Positions 35,143 to 45,310 of a stretch of 64,000 nt of DNA are shown here, piece after piece. Below the pieces are notes generated by a model. That model was not told the DNA's origin and made no database searches. It worked only from the letters and a program-made list of their open reading frames with translations. Origin of the DNA: CAYSWV01 sp964434865 (GTDB taxonomy: Bacteria > Cyanobacteriota > Cyanobacteriia > Thermostichales > Thermostichaceae); the NCBI GenBank assembly GCA_964434865.1, contig CAYSWV010000010.1:1-64000 (forward strand), in the 5' to 3' direction. Numbering within the stretch: the stretch's first letter is position 1; every line of letters begins with the position of its first letter. The translations under genes and the position numbers were made by a program.

Positions 35143-38100
35143 TTAATCCTCAGGTATCTCTGCCAACGTTTGTGCAAGTAGATCGGCTAGTTCCGTCTCT
35201 GACAACTCTGAATTATTGTAATCCTCGACCTCTGTATCATCCAAGGTTTCAGCCTCAGGGTCACTCACCTCGAGCACTTCTGTACCCAGATACTCAACTA
35301 AGGCCTCAACAGTCATGTAATCAAAAAGTAAGGTGGAGGGGAGGGTTTGATCTAGGCTTGTTTGCAGTCGATTTCTAACCTCAAGCGCCATCAATGAATC
35401 TAAGCCAACATCAAATAGTGGCTGTCTGAGTTCAAGCATTTGAGGTGATTTCAAGCCTAAAATCTGAGCGATCAGCGTCCGAACATGGGTTTCTAGTAAG
35501 GTGGTTCGTTGATAACTAGGGGTAGTCTCCCATTGTTGCAAGAAGAGCGAGACCGATTTTTGCTCCTGTTGAGGTTGAAACTGCTCTAACCAGGGCACCT
35601 GAATACCTTGGGGTAATCGTTCAAAGAACGTTGACCAATTGATTGGCATCACTGCCACCTGGGTAATTTGCTCAGCAAGCATTTGTTCCAGTAATTGCAA
35701 TCCTGTGCCAGCCGGAATAAAGCTGACTCCACTGGCTGTTAACCGATCCTGCAGTTGAGTGCTTAAACTAGCAGCCATCCCACTTTGGTCCCAGGGCCCC
35801 CATTGCACACTTAGCCCTGGTAATCCCTGAGATCGACGGTAATGGACTAGAGCATCCATAAAGGCATTGGCAGCGGCATAATTAGCCTGACCTGGCGAAC
35901 CCATTAAAGCTGTAATGGACGAGAAGCAAACAAACCAATCGAGTTTTTGAGTTTGCGTCAGAGTATGTAAGAGCCAGGATCCCTTAACTTTAGGAGCTAA
36001 CACCTGACTAAATTGATCCCAGTTCATTTGGCTAAGCATGCCATCTGCAATTACACCAGCCGCATGAATCACCCCTCGTATAGGTGGCAAATTGGCTTGA
36101 ATAGTTGTCATTACCGATGTCATCTCAGATGAATTAGCCACATCAGCTTGATAAGTCACTACAGTGGCCCCAGAGGCTTCCAGATCTTGAATAAAGGGTT
36201 GAACTTCAGTTGAAGGAGGCCGGCGACTCAGCAAAGCAAGATAACGGGCACCTTTGGTCACTAACCATCTAGCTAGCTGTTGACCTAAAGCCCCTAATCC
36301 TCCTGTGATCAAGTAGGTAGCCTTTGTCTGTATCGGCATTTCAGTGAGTGTTTGACTGTGATATTTAGCCAGTCGCAACCCCAAGCGTTGATCTTGACGA
36401 TAGGCCAGTTGATTTTCAGAATCAGGAGCTAAGACTTCACCCACTAGAATAGACATGGCTTGATCGAGGGATTGTTCAGGATCAAGATCTAGAAGTCTAC
36501 AAGCCAGCTCTGGATATTCCTGCATGATCACCCGACCTAATCCCCATAAGGGTGCTTGCTCAAACCGGACCTCTGATGGTGACTGCCCTGTCCATTGAGA
36601 TCCTTGTGTGATCAGCCATAACGATTTAGTGGATACGTGGCTTTGCTTCAAGGATTGAAGAAGATGAAGCGTGCTGGCACAACTGAACTCTAACGGGTCT
36701 ACGCCTGGGGAGTTAGGAGCAGTTTGAAGTGAACCCACATGGATGATCCCCTCGAGCTGCTGGATCGATAGCTCGCTCATGACTGTGGTAAACGCTTCAG
36801 GGTTTAATGGCTCAATAGCATAATCTTGATCAGCTCCTTCTAAATTTTTGTCATAACTGAGAATCACTGGTGTGCAGATCTGACTTTGGGCCTCTAGGAG
36901 CGACGCTAACTGAGCCGCAACAGCTTGATTAGGAACTAACACCAACCAATGTCCCCTAGCCTTCAACCCATCTGACCCATCTGTAGGTTTGGGGATCGAT
37001 ACCCACTGAGTTTGATATAACCACTCCCGATCTTCAATTCCACGCATCAAAGCCTGAACAGTGGTGCGCCGTAGGGAAAGCCCTTCGATCTGAGCTATTA
37101 GCAACCCTGATTCTTCAAAATAACTGACAGAATTTTTTAGCACCTCAGCATTCTCTTGAAAGTCAGAGGCTTTGGCCCATAAGTGACCCGTGGCTTGATG
37201 ATAGAAGGTAAGTCGTTCAATTCCTACAGGCACATATAAATAGGGATCACTCAACACATTGATTTGGCTGACCTGAATCCCAGCATCGATCAAAGTAGGA
37301 TGAAGCTGATACCGTTCTAGATCAGAAACCTCTGGGAGTTGGATCTGGCCCCAAGCCTGATTGGATACCAAGCCTAATATCTGCAACCTAGCAAAAGCGA
37401 CAAACCGATCGCCGCCTGAGGGTTGGTACGTTTTCGCTGAAAATCTTTGATAGATGGCCTCTCGATCGAGCTGATAGTCAAAGGCTGTGGGCACAGGCCT
37501 GACAGAAGGTGGGGGGGTATCAGTGCCTGGTAAAAGCCGACCTCGAGCATGACAGATCCAGTTGAAAGGGTTTTGAGCCTCAGGACTGACAATTTCAAAA
37601 CTATAGCCCTGATCAAGGGGAGTTAAGATCAATTGGACCAATCGGGACTCAACCTCAGATAAAATCAGGGGCCGTTCAATTGCAACATTTTCTAGAACAA
37701 TACTCTCGCTGTCAAAAACATGTAATCCAGCTTCCAAGGCCATTGAGATATAGCCAGCTCCGGGCATAATGATCTCACCGAACAGTTGATGATCGTAAAG
37801 ATAGGCTGTTGTACCAGCTGCCATGATATGGGCTTCAAAATAACGTGATTGAAGCTGTCCACCCAGAGCTAACGGCTGACCTAGTAGTGGATGGTGAGCT
37901 GGGCTTGTCAGTTGGGGCCGGGGTAAAGCTGACTCAATTGTGATCCAGTATCGTTGTCGTTGAAACGGATACGTCGGCAAATCGGTCAGTCGAGGAAAAG
38001 CATAGTCACGATCAAAGCCAAGCCAGTCAATCGTTAATCCTTGAACATACAATTGTCCCAGACTTAGCAGCAGCTGCTCCCAGGCATCACTCTGGTGTCG

Positions 38101-41100
38101 GAGACTAGGCAACCATAACCCATAGTTATCGGGTAAACATTGCCGCCCCATACCCAGTAACTGAGGCTTAGGTCCCACCTCAATGAAGATGTAACAACCC
38201 CACTGATAGAGGGCTTCGATCCCATCACTGAATAGGACTGGCTGACGGACATGGTTAACCCAGTAATCAGCTGTTGAAATATCAGTCTTGGCCAGTTGGC
38301 CCGTGACGTTGGAAATAATGGGTATTTGAGGGGGTCGATACATGATCTGGTCAGCAACACGTTTAAAGGCTGCCAGCATCGGCTCCATAAGTGCTGAGTG
38401 AAAGCCATGGGAAACCACTAAAGGCTTAGTCTTGATCCCTTGTTCATTAAGTTGAATGGTCACCACTTCAACCTGATCTCGAGGGCCAGAATAGACAACA
38501 CTGGTCGGTCCATTCACAGCTGCAATACTAACCTGATCAGTCACCTCTTTAATTAGGCTAGCTACAGTGGAAACCTCTGCCAAAGCTGACACCATAGCCC
38601 CCTCTCCTGGTAGCTGACTCATCAAGCGAGCCCGCTCCGAGATCAACTTCAGGCCTTCCTCTAAAGTAAACACTCCAGCTATACAAGCTGCTACATACTC
38701 ACCTACACTATGCCCCATCACAATATCAGGCTGAACTCCCCAAGCTAGCCAGAGTTGAGCCAGTGCATATTCCAAAGCAAAGAGAGCAGGTTGGGCAAAG
38801 GCCGTGTTATCAAGTGGGGATGTCGGCTCAAAGAGCACAGAGACCAAGGATTGGCCTAAAGAAAGATCTAAAGTTTCAGCACACTGATCTATGGCCCGTT
38901 TAAAGGTAGGTTGCGTCTCATACAGCTCTTTCCCCATCCCTACATACTGTGATCCCTGTCCTGTAAATAGAAAGGCCACTTTAGGCGTTTGACTATCCTC
39001 AACTTGACCATGATGGAGACCTAGAGCATCCTGTTGGGCTTGGAAGGCTTGTAGTTTGTCACCAATCTCAGCAACTGATTGACCTTGAACAGCTAAGCGA
39101 TGAGGAAAATGGCCTCGTCCTACATTGGTACTATGACAAATGGCACCCAGATCTTGCTCTTGAGTGGTTAGTAAATAGTGATCATAATCTCTGACTTTAG
39201 CTGCAAGGGCATCAGCCGATTTAGCAGACAACACCAACAAATGCTGAGGTCGGACCCTTAGATCACTGGGTGATTGCTCTACCGCTGGAGCTTCTTCCAA
39301 GATCACATGAGCATTCGTACCTGTAAACCCAAAGGAACTAACGCCAGCTAGTCGTCGGGTACCTAACCATGGCTCCGGTTGTGTAGGCACTCGTAGCGGC
39401 AGGTGATCCCAGTCTATTTGGGGGTTGGGAGTTTGAAAATGTAGATGCGGGGGAATTGTCTGATGGTGTAGGGCTAACACTACTTTGATTAAACCAGAAA
39501 CACCAGCAGCACCCTCAAGGTGACCAATGTTAGTTTTGACTGACCCCATCAGCAGGGGATGCTCCCGATTTAGCCCCAAAGCTGCCGCTGCCGCATTCAC
39601 TTCAATCGGATCTCCCAGGGATGTCCCCGTTCCATGAGCTTCTAGATAGCTAATTTCATTGGGATCTACGTTAGCTTGAGTTAGGGCTTGTTGGATCAGC
39701 TGTTGCTGAGATTGACCATTAGGTACCGTCAGACCACTACTAGGACCATCTTGATTGACAGCACTGCCTCGGATCACAGCCAAAATCGGATCACCATCCT
39801 GTTGAGCTACTGACAAGGGTTTAAGCACTACTACACCACATCCCTCACCTCGGGCATAGCCATCAGCTGTGGCATCGAACGTTTTACACCGACCTTCTGG
39901 CGAGATCATTCTGGCTTTGGAGATCACAATAAAGCCACCCGGGGTGACATGTAATTTAACCCCTCCTGCTAGTGCCATCGTACATTCACCTTGTCGTAAA
40001 CTCTGACAGGCTTGATGCACAGCAACGAGTGATGATGAACAAGCGGTATCGATCAGTAATGATGGCCCAGTAAATCCAAACGTGTAGGAGAGACGGCCCA
40101 CAAGCCCGGCAGCTGCATTACCGGTACCGATGTAGGCTGCTAAAGCATGTCCCTCAGCTTGATCCAGGCTTTGGTTTACTAACTGTTCATAATCTTGACC
40201 ATCATTGCCAATAAAGACACCAACTCGGTTTCCTTGTAATCGCTCTGGAGCATGACCCGATCGCTCTAGTGCTTCCCAACTTACTTCCAGTAATAACCGC
40301 TGTTGCGGATCCATTGCCACAGCCTCTCGAGGCGAGATCCCAAAAAAGGCTGGATCAAATTGGTCAATCGCCTCTAAAAAATGTCCATAGCGAGTGACTA
40401 TTTTACCAGGGGCATCAAAGTCTGGATCATAGTAGGTATCAATAGCCCAGCGAGATTGTGGCATGATCACTCGACCTTCCCTCCCCCCTATCAGCAGATC
40501 CCAGAAGGCTTCAGGACTAGTGGATCCACCCGGAAACCGACAACTCATCCCGATAATGGCAATGGGGTCCTGTTGATTGAAGGCTGTAGGTCCCGATACG
40601 GTTGCAGAGGATGACAGTTCAAAAAGGTCGGCAGCTAGGTGACGAGTTAACTGGTCGATGGTAGGGAAATCAAAGGCTAGGGTAGACGGTAAGGTTACAT
40701 CTAACCCTCGGTTGAGACGATTACGTAGTTCTACTGTCATCAATGAGTCCAGCCCCAACTCAAAGAATCCTACTTGTGGATCCAGAGTTTGCCTCTCTGT
40801 GAACCCCAGGACTGTAGATAACTCCTGAGTAACATAGGCTTGGAGTTGATTAAACCGTTCAGAGGGAGGTGTTGTTTTCAACTGCTCCAGGATCGACTTG
40901 GCTTTGACTTGTTGGTCTTGCACAGGGGGAACCCACTGCCACAGTAAGGGTCGAGTCAGATGTTGTGGAAATACACTCCAATCTATCGGCATGACACCTA
41001 GCTGTGAGTGAGCTGATCCTAACGTGGCCTCCAGGATCGCTAACCCATCTGTGAGCTGGAGAGGGGATAAGCCCAATGTATCCCAGCGTGTTTGAGCTTG

Positions 41101-44100
41101 ATGAGCCACTCGACTCGCCATCCCACCTTCAGCCCAAGCACCCCAATTAAAACTGATACTTGGAATGGAGCAGTTGACATGTGCTAAGGCATCCATAAAG
41201 GCATTGGCAGCAGCATAATTGCTCTGGCCAGCTGATCCTAACAGGGCCGTCGTTGAGGAAAAATAAGCCACAAAATCTAAGGGTTGATCTTGAGTATGCC
41301 CATACCAATGCCAACTCCCTAACATTTTTGGAGCCATCACCCGCTCAAATCGCTCCCAGGTTTGTTGTTGAAGCATGCCATCATCTAACACTCCAGCTGT
41401 ATGAATGATGCCCCCAAGAGGTGGGAGATCAGCTTTAATGGCAGCCATCAAATTGTGTACATCTACCTCTTTAGCACTATCAGCAGGTATAACCCGGATC
41501 TCGACGCCTAAGGCCTCAATGGCTTGGATCTGAGCCTGCACATCAGGAGTGGCTGTTCGACGGCTAGTCAGAACTTGATATCGAGCCCCTTTTTCAGCAA
41601 GCCAGCGGGCTACTTGCAAGCCTAAAAATCCCAGCCCCCCTGTGATCAAGTAAGTTTTCTGGTCACTGATCTGAATCTCTGGTTTCAATTCGACTTGGGC
41701 CTGCACTAACCGCGCCACATAGCCCTGTCCACGTCGATAAGCTAAATGATCCTCGTGATCTGCTCCATGATTGGAACGGCTAAGCGTATCGAGAATATGG
41801 CGGGTCGAGGCTTCAACCGTGGCTGCTGGATCCAGATCAATCATGCCACCCCACCAATCTGGATGCTCAATGGCCAAAACGCGACCCATCCCCCAGAGTG
41901 GACTCTGAGCCACAGCGAGTTGATCATCTGCAACCACAGGCTGTGATCCTTGAGTGATTAACCATATCTGGAGAGAAGGCACATTTAGCCCAGTCTGAGC
42001 TAAAGCTTGAATAGCTGTGAGGAGCGCACCACACCCTAACTTCTGAGCCTCTTGTAAGGAAGTCGCTGTTAACGTACTGTTAGGGGCCGTATCTAAGCTC
42101 CAAAGATGGATCAAACCTTGAAAAGGGGCTGCTTGGGCCTTGAGACTATCATTCAGTACCTCCAGAAACCCCTGATGAGATAAGGGATCAACAAAGAGGC
42201 TCTCAGGTACAGGTGTAGGATAGATCAGCCAGCATTGCTGACCGAGTTGGTTGAGGTGCTGAGCTAGATAGGCCCCTACCCCTTGCGTATCAGCCAGGAT
42301 CAGCCAACTCCCAGGCTGGTGAAATCGGGAGGGTTGAGCTTGAGAGACTACTAACGGTTGCCATTCAACCTGATAGAGCATTTGCTGAATTCGGGTGAGC
42401 CTCTGAAGATCTTGCTGATGTTGAGTTAGGGTTTGCATTAGTTTGGGCAGTAAACTCAACTCCTCTGCCGATAGATCCTGAGAGGTTTGCAGATGTTCAA
42501 CTACAGTTTGGAAATTAGGTAGCGTCTGTTGAGACAAGTCAGAAGGGCTGGGGATGTCATCAGTAACCCAATATCGCTGGCGTTGAAATGGGTATGTTGG
42601 CAAGATCACCTTATGTCGTTGGGGGTAATCGTGATCAAACCCTTGCCAATCCACTCTGACACCGCGCACATACAACTCGCTAAGGCTAGCTAGTAAAGGG
42701 TGCCAATCTGGCTGACCTGATCGCAATGAAGGCAACCAAACACCCACACCATCGGGTAAACAACCTCGACCCATACCTAGTAACGTTGGTTTAGCCCCAC
42801 ATTCTAAAAAGATTTCACAGCCCTCCTGATGTAGAGTCACCATGCTGGTTGCAAAGTTGACTGGCGCTAGAATATGCTGGGCCCAATAATCAGCACTAGC
42901 ACACTCTGGAGTAGCCACTTGTCCTGTCAAATTAGAGATCCATTTCAGTCGAGGGGCTGAATACTGGACTTGCTGAGCCACCTGCAAAAAGGCAGCCACC
43001 ATCGGTTGCATCAAGGGGGAATGAAACGCATGAGACACTTGCAGAGCTTTAGTCTTGATCCCATCTGATTCTAATCGGGTAACCACTGTCTGAACAGCTG
43101 GAGCAGGTCCCGAAATTACGGTGCTTTGCGGCCCATTAATCGCAGCAATAGCAATCTCAGGTTGGTCTTGGATCACGGCTCTGACTTGCTCTACCGCAGC
43201 CATGAGTGAAACCATACTCCCACCAGTAGGCAGCTGTTGCATCAACCGACCTCGCGTTGCGATCAGTTTGAGACCATCCTCCAAACTAAAGACCCCTGCC
43301 ACACAAGCAGCTACATACTCACCCACACTATGGCCCATCACTGCATGAGGCTGGATCCCCCAGGACTGCCACAGGTGATACAGAGCATACTCGATCGCAA
43401 ATAAGGCTGGTTGGGTGTAGGCGGTCTGATCTAGAACGGCGGCTTCATCGGTATAAATAATCTCTAACAGAGGCCGATCTAGATAGGCTGTTAGGATGTT
43501 GGCACACTGATCTAGTGCTTTTTGGAAGGTCGGTTGAGTCTCATAAAGTTGGCGGCCCATTCCTGAGTACTGAGATCCTTGCCCCGTAAACAAAATGCCA
43601 ATACTCGGAGACGGAGTACCCGATAGCTGTCCTAAAGACACCCCCCATTGATCAGTGTTGTGTGCAGGGGTGATCCCTTCTAGCTTTTGACTTAACTCTA
43701 AAGGTGTCGAGCCAGCCACAGCACACCGATAATTGAAATGTGACCGACCTATATTTGCCGTAAAACAAATCGATCCGATTAAGGAAGGAGGGGCTTGATT
43801 CAAATAAGATCGATACACCTGGATTAACGCCTGCAGAGCAGTCTCTGTTTTGGCCGAGAGAGTTAGGAGATGTAGGGGCCGTTCAACTTCAATAGAGGTA
43901 TCCGCTAACGGCGGTGGTTCCTCTACCAAGATATGGGCATTAGTGCCACTAGCCCCAAACGAGCTAATCCCTGCAATGCGTTGATCTTGACCTTGGGGCC
44001 AGGGAGTCAGAGTAGAGGGAATGTCAAAGGGTAAGCGATCCCATGCAATCAGGGGGTTGGGCTGCTTTAGGTGCAAATGCGGCGGAATGCTGTTATGTTC

Positions 44101-45297
44101 AAACGCTTTGATCACTTTGAATAAACTGGCTAAACCAGCCGCTGCTTCAAGATGACCGATATTAGTCTTAACCGAACTGAGGATCAAAGGTTGAGTCGTT
44201 CGGTTCACCCCAAACACTTGGCCGAGAGCTTCAACTTCTATCGGATCACCTAAAGCCGTTCCTGTCCCATGCGCTTCAACTAAACTCACCTGATCAGGCT
44301 GAAGATGGGCATTGGCCAGGGCTTGGCGCAGTAAAGCTTGTTGAGCAAGACCATTAGGCACTGTTAACCCACTGCTAGGCCCGTCATGATTGATGGCTGA
44401 TCCCTTAATCACTCCCACAATATGATCACGATCAGCTTGAGCCTGAGACAACCGTTTTAAGACCAAAGCTCCACAGCCTTCTCCCCGACCAAAGCCATTC
44501 GCTGCAGCATCAAACGTTTTGCACCGACCTTCAGGTGATAACGCTTGTAATCGGGATAGGGCAATAGTGGCTGTAGGATGAATCAAGAGCTGCGCCGCAC
44601 CCACCAAAGCCAAATCACAATCTCGGGATCGTAAACTCTGACAGGCCAGGTGAATAGCTACTAATGAGGAGGAACAAGCGGTATCTACTGCTAAATTCGG
44701 GCCTTGCAACCCCAAACTGTAGGATAATCGTCCAGACGCATAACAAAAGCCCGTTCCTGTAGCATCATAAGGCCCAATTTGATCAGCCATTCCAGCATGC
44801 AGCAGCAAGTTCGCATAATCATTTTGGCCAATTCCTAAGAATACCCCTGTCTGGGTCCCCATTAACTGTTGAGGCGCAATCCCAGCCCGTTCCAAAGCTT
44901 CCCAGGTCACCTCTAAGAGCAATCGTTGTTGGGGATCCAGGCGAGTGGCCTCTTTAGGAGCAATGCCAAAAAAGGACGCATCAAATTGATCCACTTGGGC
45001 TAGAAAAGCCGCTGAGCGAATATACATCTTGCCCACAGCATCTGGATCTGGATCGTAGTAAGCCTTGATATCCCAACGTGACAGCGGAATTTCAGTGACA
45101 GCATCCTGCCCCTGGCTGAGCATGTCCCAAAACGCTTCAGGGGTCGTTGCGCCAGGAAAGCGGCAGCCCATTCCAATAATGGCGATCGGCTCAGACGCCT
45201 TTTGCTTCTCCTGATGCAGTTCTCCCTCTAGCTTTTGAATAATGTGGAAGGCCTGTTGGAGTGGAGACAAATCCCTGGTGGATGGCGTCTGAGTCAC
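35143..45297 (-). CDS. PKS protein B, modules 3 and 4: KS-AT-KR-ACP, KS-AT-DH-KR-ACP
   Basis: This is a bimodular synthase of 3384 residues. Module 3 has KS (Cys208), AT (Ser657, HAFH), KR (from about 1210; GVLDDG, B-type) and ACP (Ser1518). Module 4 has KS (Cys1753), AT (Ser2197, HGFH), DH (His2503 in HQLFGEIIMP, and DAGIQ, both intact), KR (from about 2990, no ER in front) and ACP (Ser3301), so it should leave a double bond. Translation starts at GTG 45297, which has AAAGGAG 6 bases upstream and lies 13 bases below the previous stop; the longer frame to 45375 would overlap the previous gene and has an unrelated N-terminus. A helical N-terminal docking region and an acidic tail with LSETELADLLAQTLAE match partners in the neighbours. 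Its first AT shares a perfect 410-bp block with PKS A. Confidence 0.95.
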   Translation of the reverse strand: MTQTPSTRDLSPLQQAFHIIQKLEGELHQEKQKASEPIAIIGMGCRFPGATTPEAFWDMLSQGQDAVTEIPLSRWDIKAYYDPDPDAVGKMYIRSAAFLAQVDQFDASFFGIAPKEATRLDPQQRLLLEVTWEALERAGIAPQQLMGTQTGVFLGIGQNDYANLLLHAGMADQIGPYDATGTGFCYASGRLSYSLGLQGPNLAVDTACSSSLVAIHLACQSLRSRDCDLALVGAAQLLIHPTATIALSRLQALSPEGRCKTFDAAANGFGRGEGCGALVLKRLSQAQADRDHIVGVIKGSAINHDGPSSGLTVPNGLAQQALLRQALANAHLQPDQVSLVEAHGTGTALGDPIEVEALGQVFGVNRTTQPLILSSVKTNIGHLEAAAGLASLFKVIKAFEHNSIPPHLHLKQPNPLIAWDRLPFDIPSTLTPWPQGQDQRIAGISSFGASGTNAHILVEEPPPLADTSIEVERPLHLLTLSAKTETALQALIQVYRSYLNQAPPSLIGSICFTANIGRSHFNYRCAVAGSTPLELSQKLEGITPAHNTDQWGVSLGQLSGTPSPSIGILFTGQGSQYSGMGRQLYETQPTFQKALDQCANILTAYLDRPLLEIIYTDEAAVLDQTAYTQPALFAIEYALYHLWQSWGIQPHAVMGHSVGEYVAACVAGVFSLEDGLKLIATRGRLMQQLPTGGSMVSLMAAVEQVRAVIQDQPEIAIAAINGPQSTVISGPAPAVQTVVTRLESDGIKTKALQVSHAFHSPLMQPMVAAFLQVAQQVQYSAPRLKWISNLTGQVATPECASADYWAQHILAPVNFATSMVTLHQEGCEIFLECGAKPTLLGMGRGCLPDGVGVWLPSLRSGQPDWHPLLASLSELYVRGVRVDWQGFDHDYPQRHKVILPTYPFQRQRYWVTDDIPSPSDLSQQTLPNFQTVVEHLQTSQDLSAEELSLLPKLMQTLTQHQQDLQRLTRIQQMLYQVEWQPLVVSQAQPSRFHQPGSWLILADTQGVGAYLAQHLNQLGQQCWLIYPTPVPESLFVDPLSHQGFLEVLNDSLKAQAAPFQGLIHLWSLDTAPNSTLTATSLQEAQKLGCGALLTAIQALAQTGLNVPSLQIWLITQGSQPVVADDQLAVAQSPLWGMGRVLAIEHPDWWGGMIDLDPAATVEASTRHILDTLSRSNHGADHEDHLAYRRGQGYVARLVQAQVELKPEIQISDQKTYLITGGLGFLGLQVARWLAEKGARYQVLTSRRTATPDVQAQIQAIEALGVEIRVIPADSAKEVDVHNLMAAIKADLPPLGGIIHTAGVLDDGMLQQQTWERFERVMAPKMLGSWHWYGHTQDQPLDFVAYFSSTTALLGSAGQSNYAAANAFMDALAHVNCSIPSISFNWGAWAEGGMASRVAHQAQTRWDTLGLSPLQLTDGLAILEATLGSAHSQLGVMPIDWSVFPQHLTRPLLWQWVPPVQDQQVKAKSILEQLKTTPPSERFNQLQAYVTQELSTVLGFTERQTLDPQVGFFELGLDSLMTVELRNRLNRGLDVTLPSTLAFDFPTIDQLTRHLAADLFELSSSATVSGPTAFNQQDPIAIIGMSCRFPGGSTSPEAFWDLLIGGREGRVIMPQSRWAIDTYYDPDFDAPGKIVTRYGHFLEAIDQFDPAFFGISPREAVAMDPQQRLLLEVSWEALERSGHAPERLQGNRVGVFIGNDGQDYEQLVNQSLDQAEGHALAAYIGTGNAAAGLVGRLSYTFGFTGPSLLIDTACSSSLVAVHQACQSLRQGECTMALAGGVKLHVTPGGFIVISKARMISPEGRCKTFDATADGYARGEGCGVVVLKPLSVAQQDGDPILAVIRGSAVNQDGPSSGLTVPNGQSQQQLIQQALTQANVDPNEISYLEAHGTGTSLGDPIEVNAAAAALGLNREHPLLMGSVKTNIGHLEGAAGVSGLIKVVLALHHQTIPPHLHFQTPNPQIDWDHLPLRVPTQPEPWLGTRRLAGVSSFGFTGTNAHVILEEAPAVEQSPSDLRVRPQHLLVLSAKSADALAAKVRDYDHYLLTTQEQDLGAICHSTNVGRGHFPHRLAVQGQSVAEIGDKLQAFQAQQDALGLHHGQVEDSQTPKVAFLFTGQGSQYVGMGKELYETQPTFKRAIDQCAETLDLSLGQSLVSVLFEPTSPLDNTAFAQPALFALEYALAQLWLAWGVQPDIVMGHSVGEYVAACIAGVFTLEEGLKLISERARLMSQLPGEGAMVSALAEVSTVASLIKEVTDQVSIAAVNGPTSVVYSGPRDQVEVVTIQLNEQGIKTKPLVVSHGFHSALMEPMLAAFKRVADQIMYRPPQIPIISNVTGQLAKTDISTADYWVNHVRQPVLFSDGIEALYQWGCYIFIEVGPKPQLLGMGRQCLPDNYGLWLPSLRHQSDAWEQLLLSLGQLYVQGLTIDWLGFDRDYAFPRLTDLPTYPFQRQRYWITIESALPRPQLTSPAHHPLLGQPLALGGQLQSRYFEAHIMAAGTTAYLYDHQLFGEIIMPGAGYISMALEAGLHVFDSESIVLENVAIERPLILSEVESRLVQLILTPLDQGYSFEIVSPEAQNPFNWICHARGRLLPGTDTPPPSVRPVPTAFDYQLDREAIYQRFSAKTYQPSGGDRFVAFARLQILGLVSNQAWGQIQLPEVSDLERYQLHPTLIDAGIQVSQINVLSDPYLYVPVGIERLTFYHQATGHLWAKASDFQENAEVLKNSVSYFEESGLLIAQIEGLSLRRTTVQALMRGIEDREWLYQTQWVSIPKPTDGSDGLKARGHWLVLVPNQAVAAQLASLLEAQSQICTPVILSYDKNLEGADQDYAIEPLNPEAFTTVMSELSIQQLEGIIHVGSLQTAPNSPGVDPLEFSCASTLHLLQSLKQSHVSTKSLWLITQGSQWTGQSPSEVRFEQAPLWGLGRVIMQEYPELACRLLDLDPEQSLDQAMSILVGEVLAPDSENQLAYRQDQRLGLRLAKYHSQTLTEMPIQTKATYLITGGLGALGQQLARWLVTKGARYLALLSRRPPSTEVQPFIQDLEASGATVVTYQADVANSSEMTSVMTTIQANLPPIRGVIHAAGVIADGMLSQMNWDQFSQVLAPKVKGSWLLHTLTQTQKLDWFVCFSSITALMGSPGQANYAAANAFMDALVHYRRSQGLPGLSVQWGPWDQSGMAASLSTQLQDRLTASGVSFIPAGTGLQLLEQMLAEQITQVAVMPINWSTFFERLPQGIQVPWLEQFQPQQEQKSVSLFLQQWETTPSYQRTTLLETHVRTLIAQILGLKSPQMLELRQPLFDVGLDSLMALEVRNRLQTSLDQTLPSTLLFDYMTVEALVEYLGTEVLEVSDPEAETLDDTEVEDYNNSELSETELADLLAQTLAEIPED
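42995..43404. repeat. 410-bp perfect direct repeat, copy in PKS B module 3 AT
   Basis: Identical base for base to 47898-48307, reading both. It covers the AT from just past the active-site serine loop (GHSVGEYVAACVAG) to the HAFHSPLMQP substrate-contact motif. Sequence on both sides is clearly diverged, so this looks like gene conversion, not duplication of a whole module. Confidence 0.95.
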
Positions 45298-45303
45298 AAG
45301 TGG

Positions 45304-45310
45304 CTCCTTT
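45304..45310 (-). promoter_or_regulatory. ribosome binding site that fixes the PKS B GTG start
   Basis: AAAGGAG on the minus strand lies 6 bases before GTG 45297 and directly after the stop of PKS A (45311-45313). It decides between this start and the longer, overlapping frame. Confidence 0.8.
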
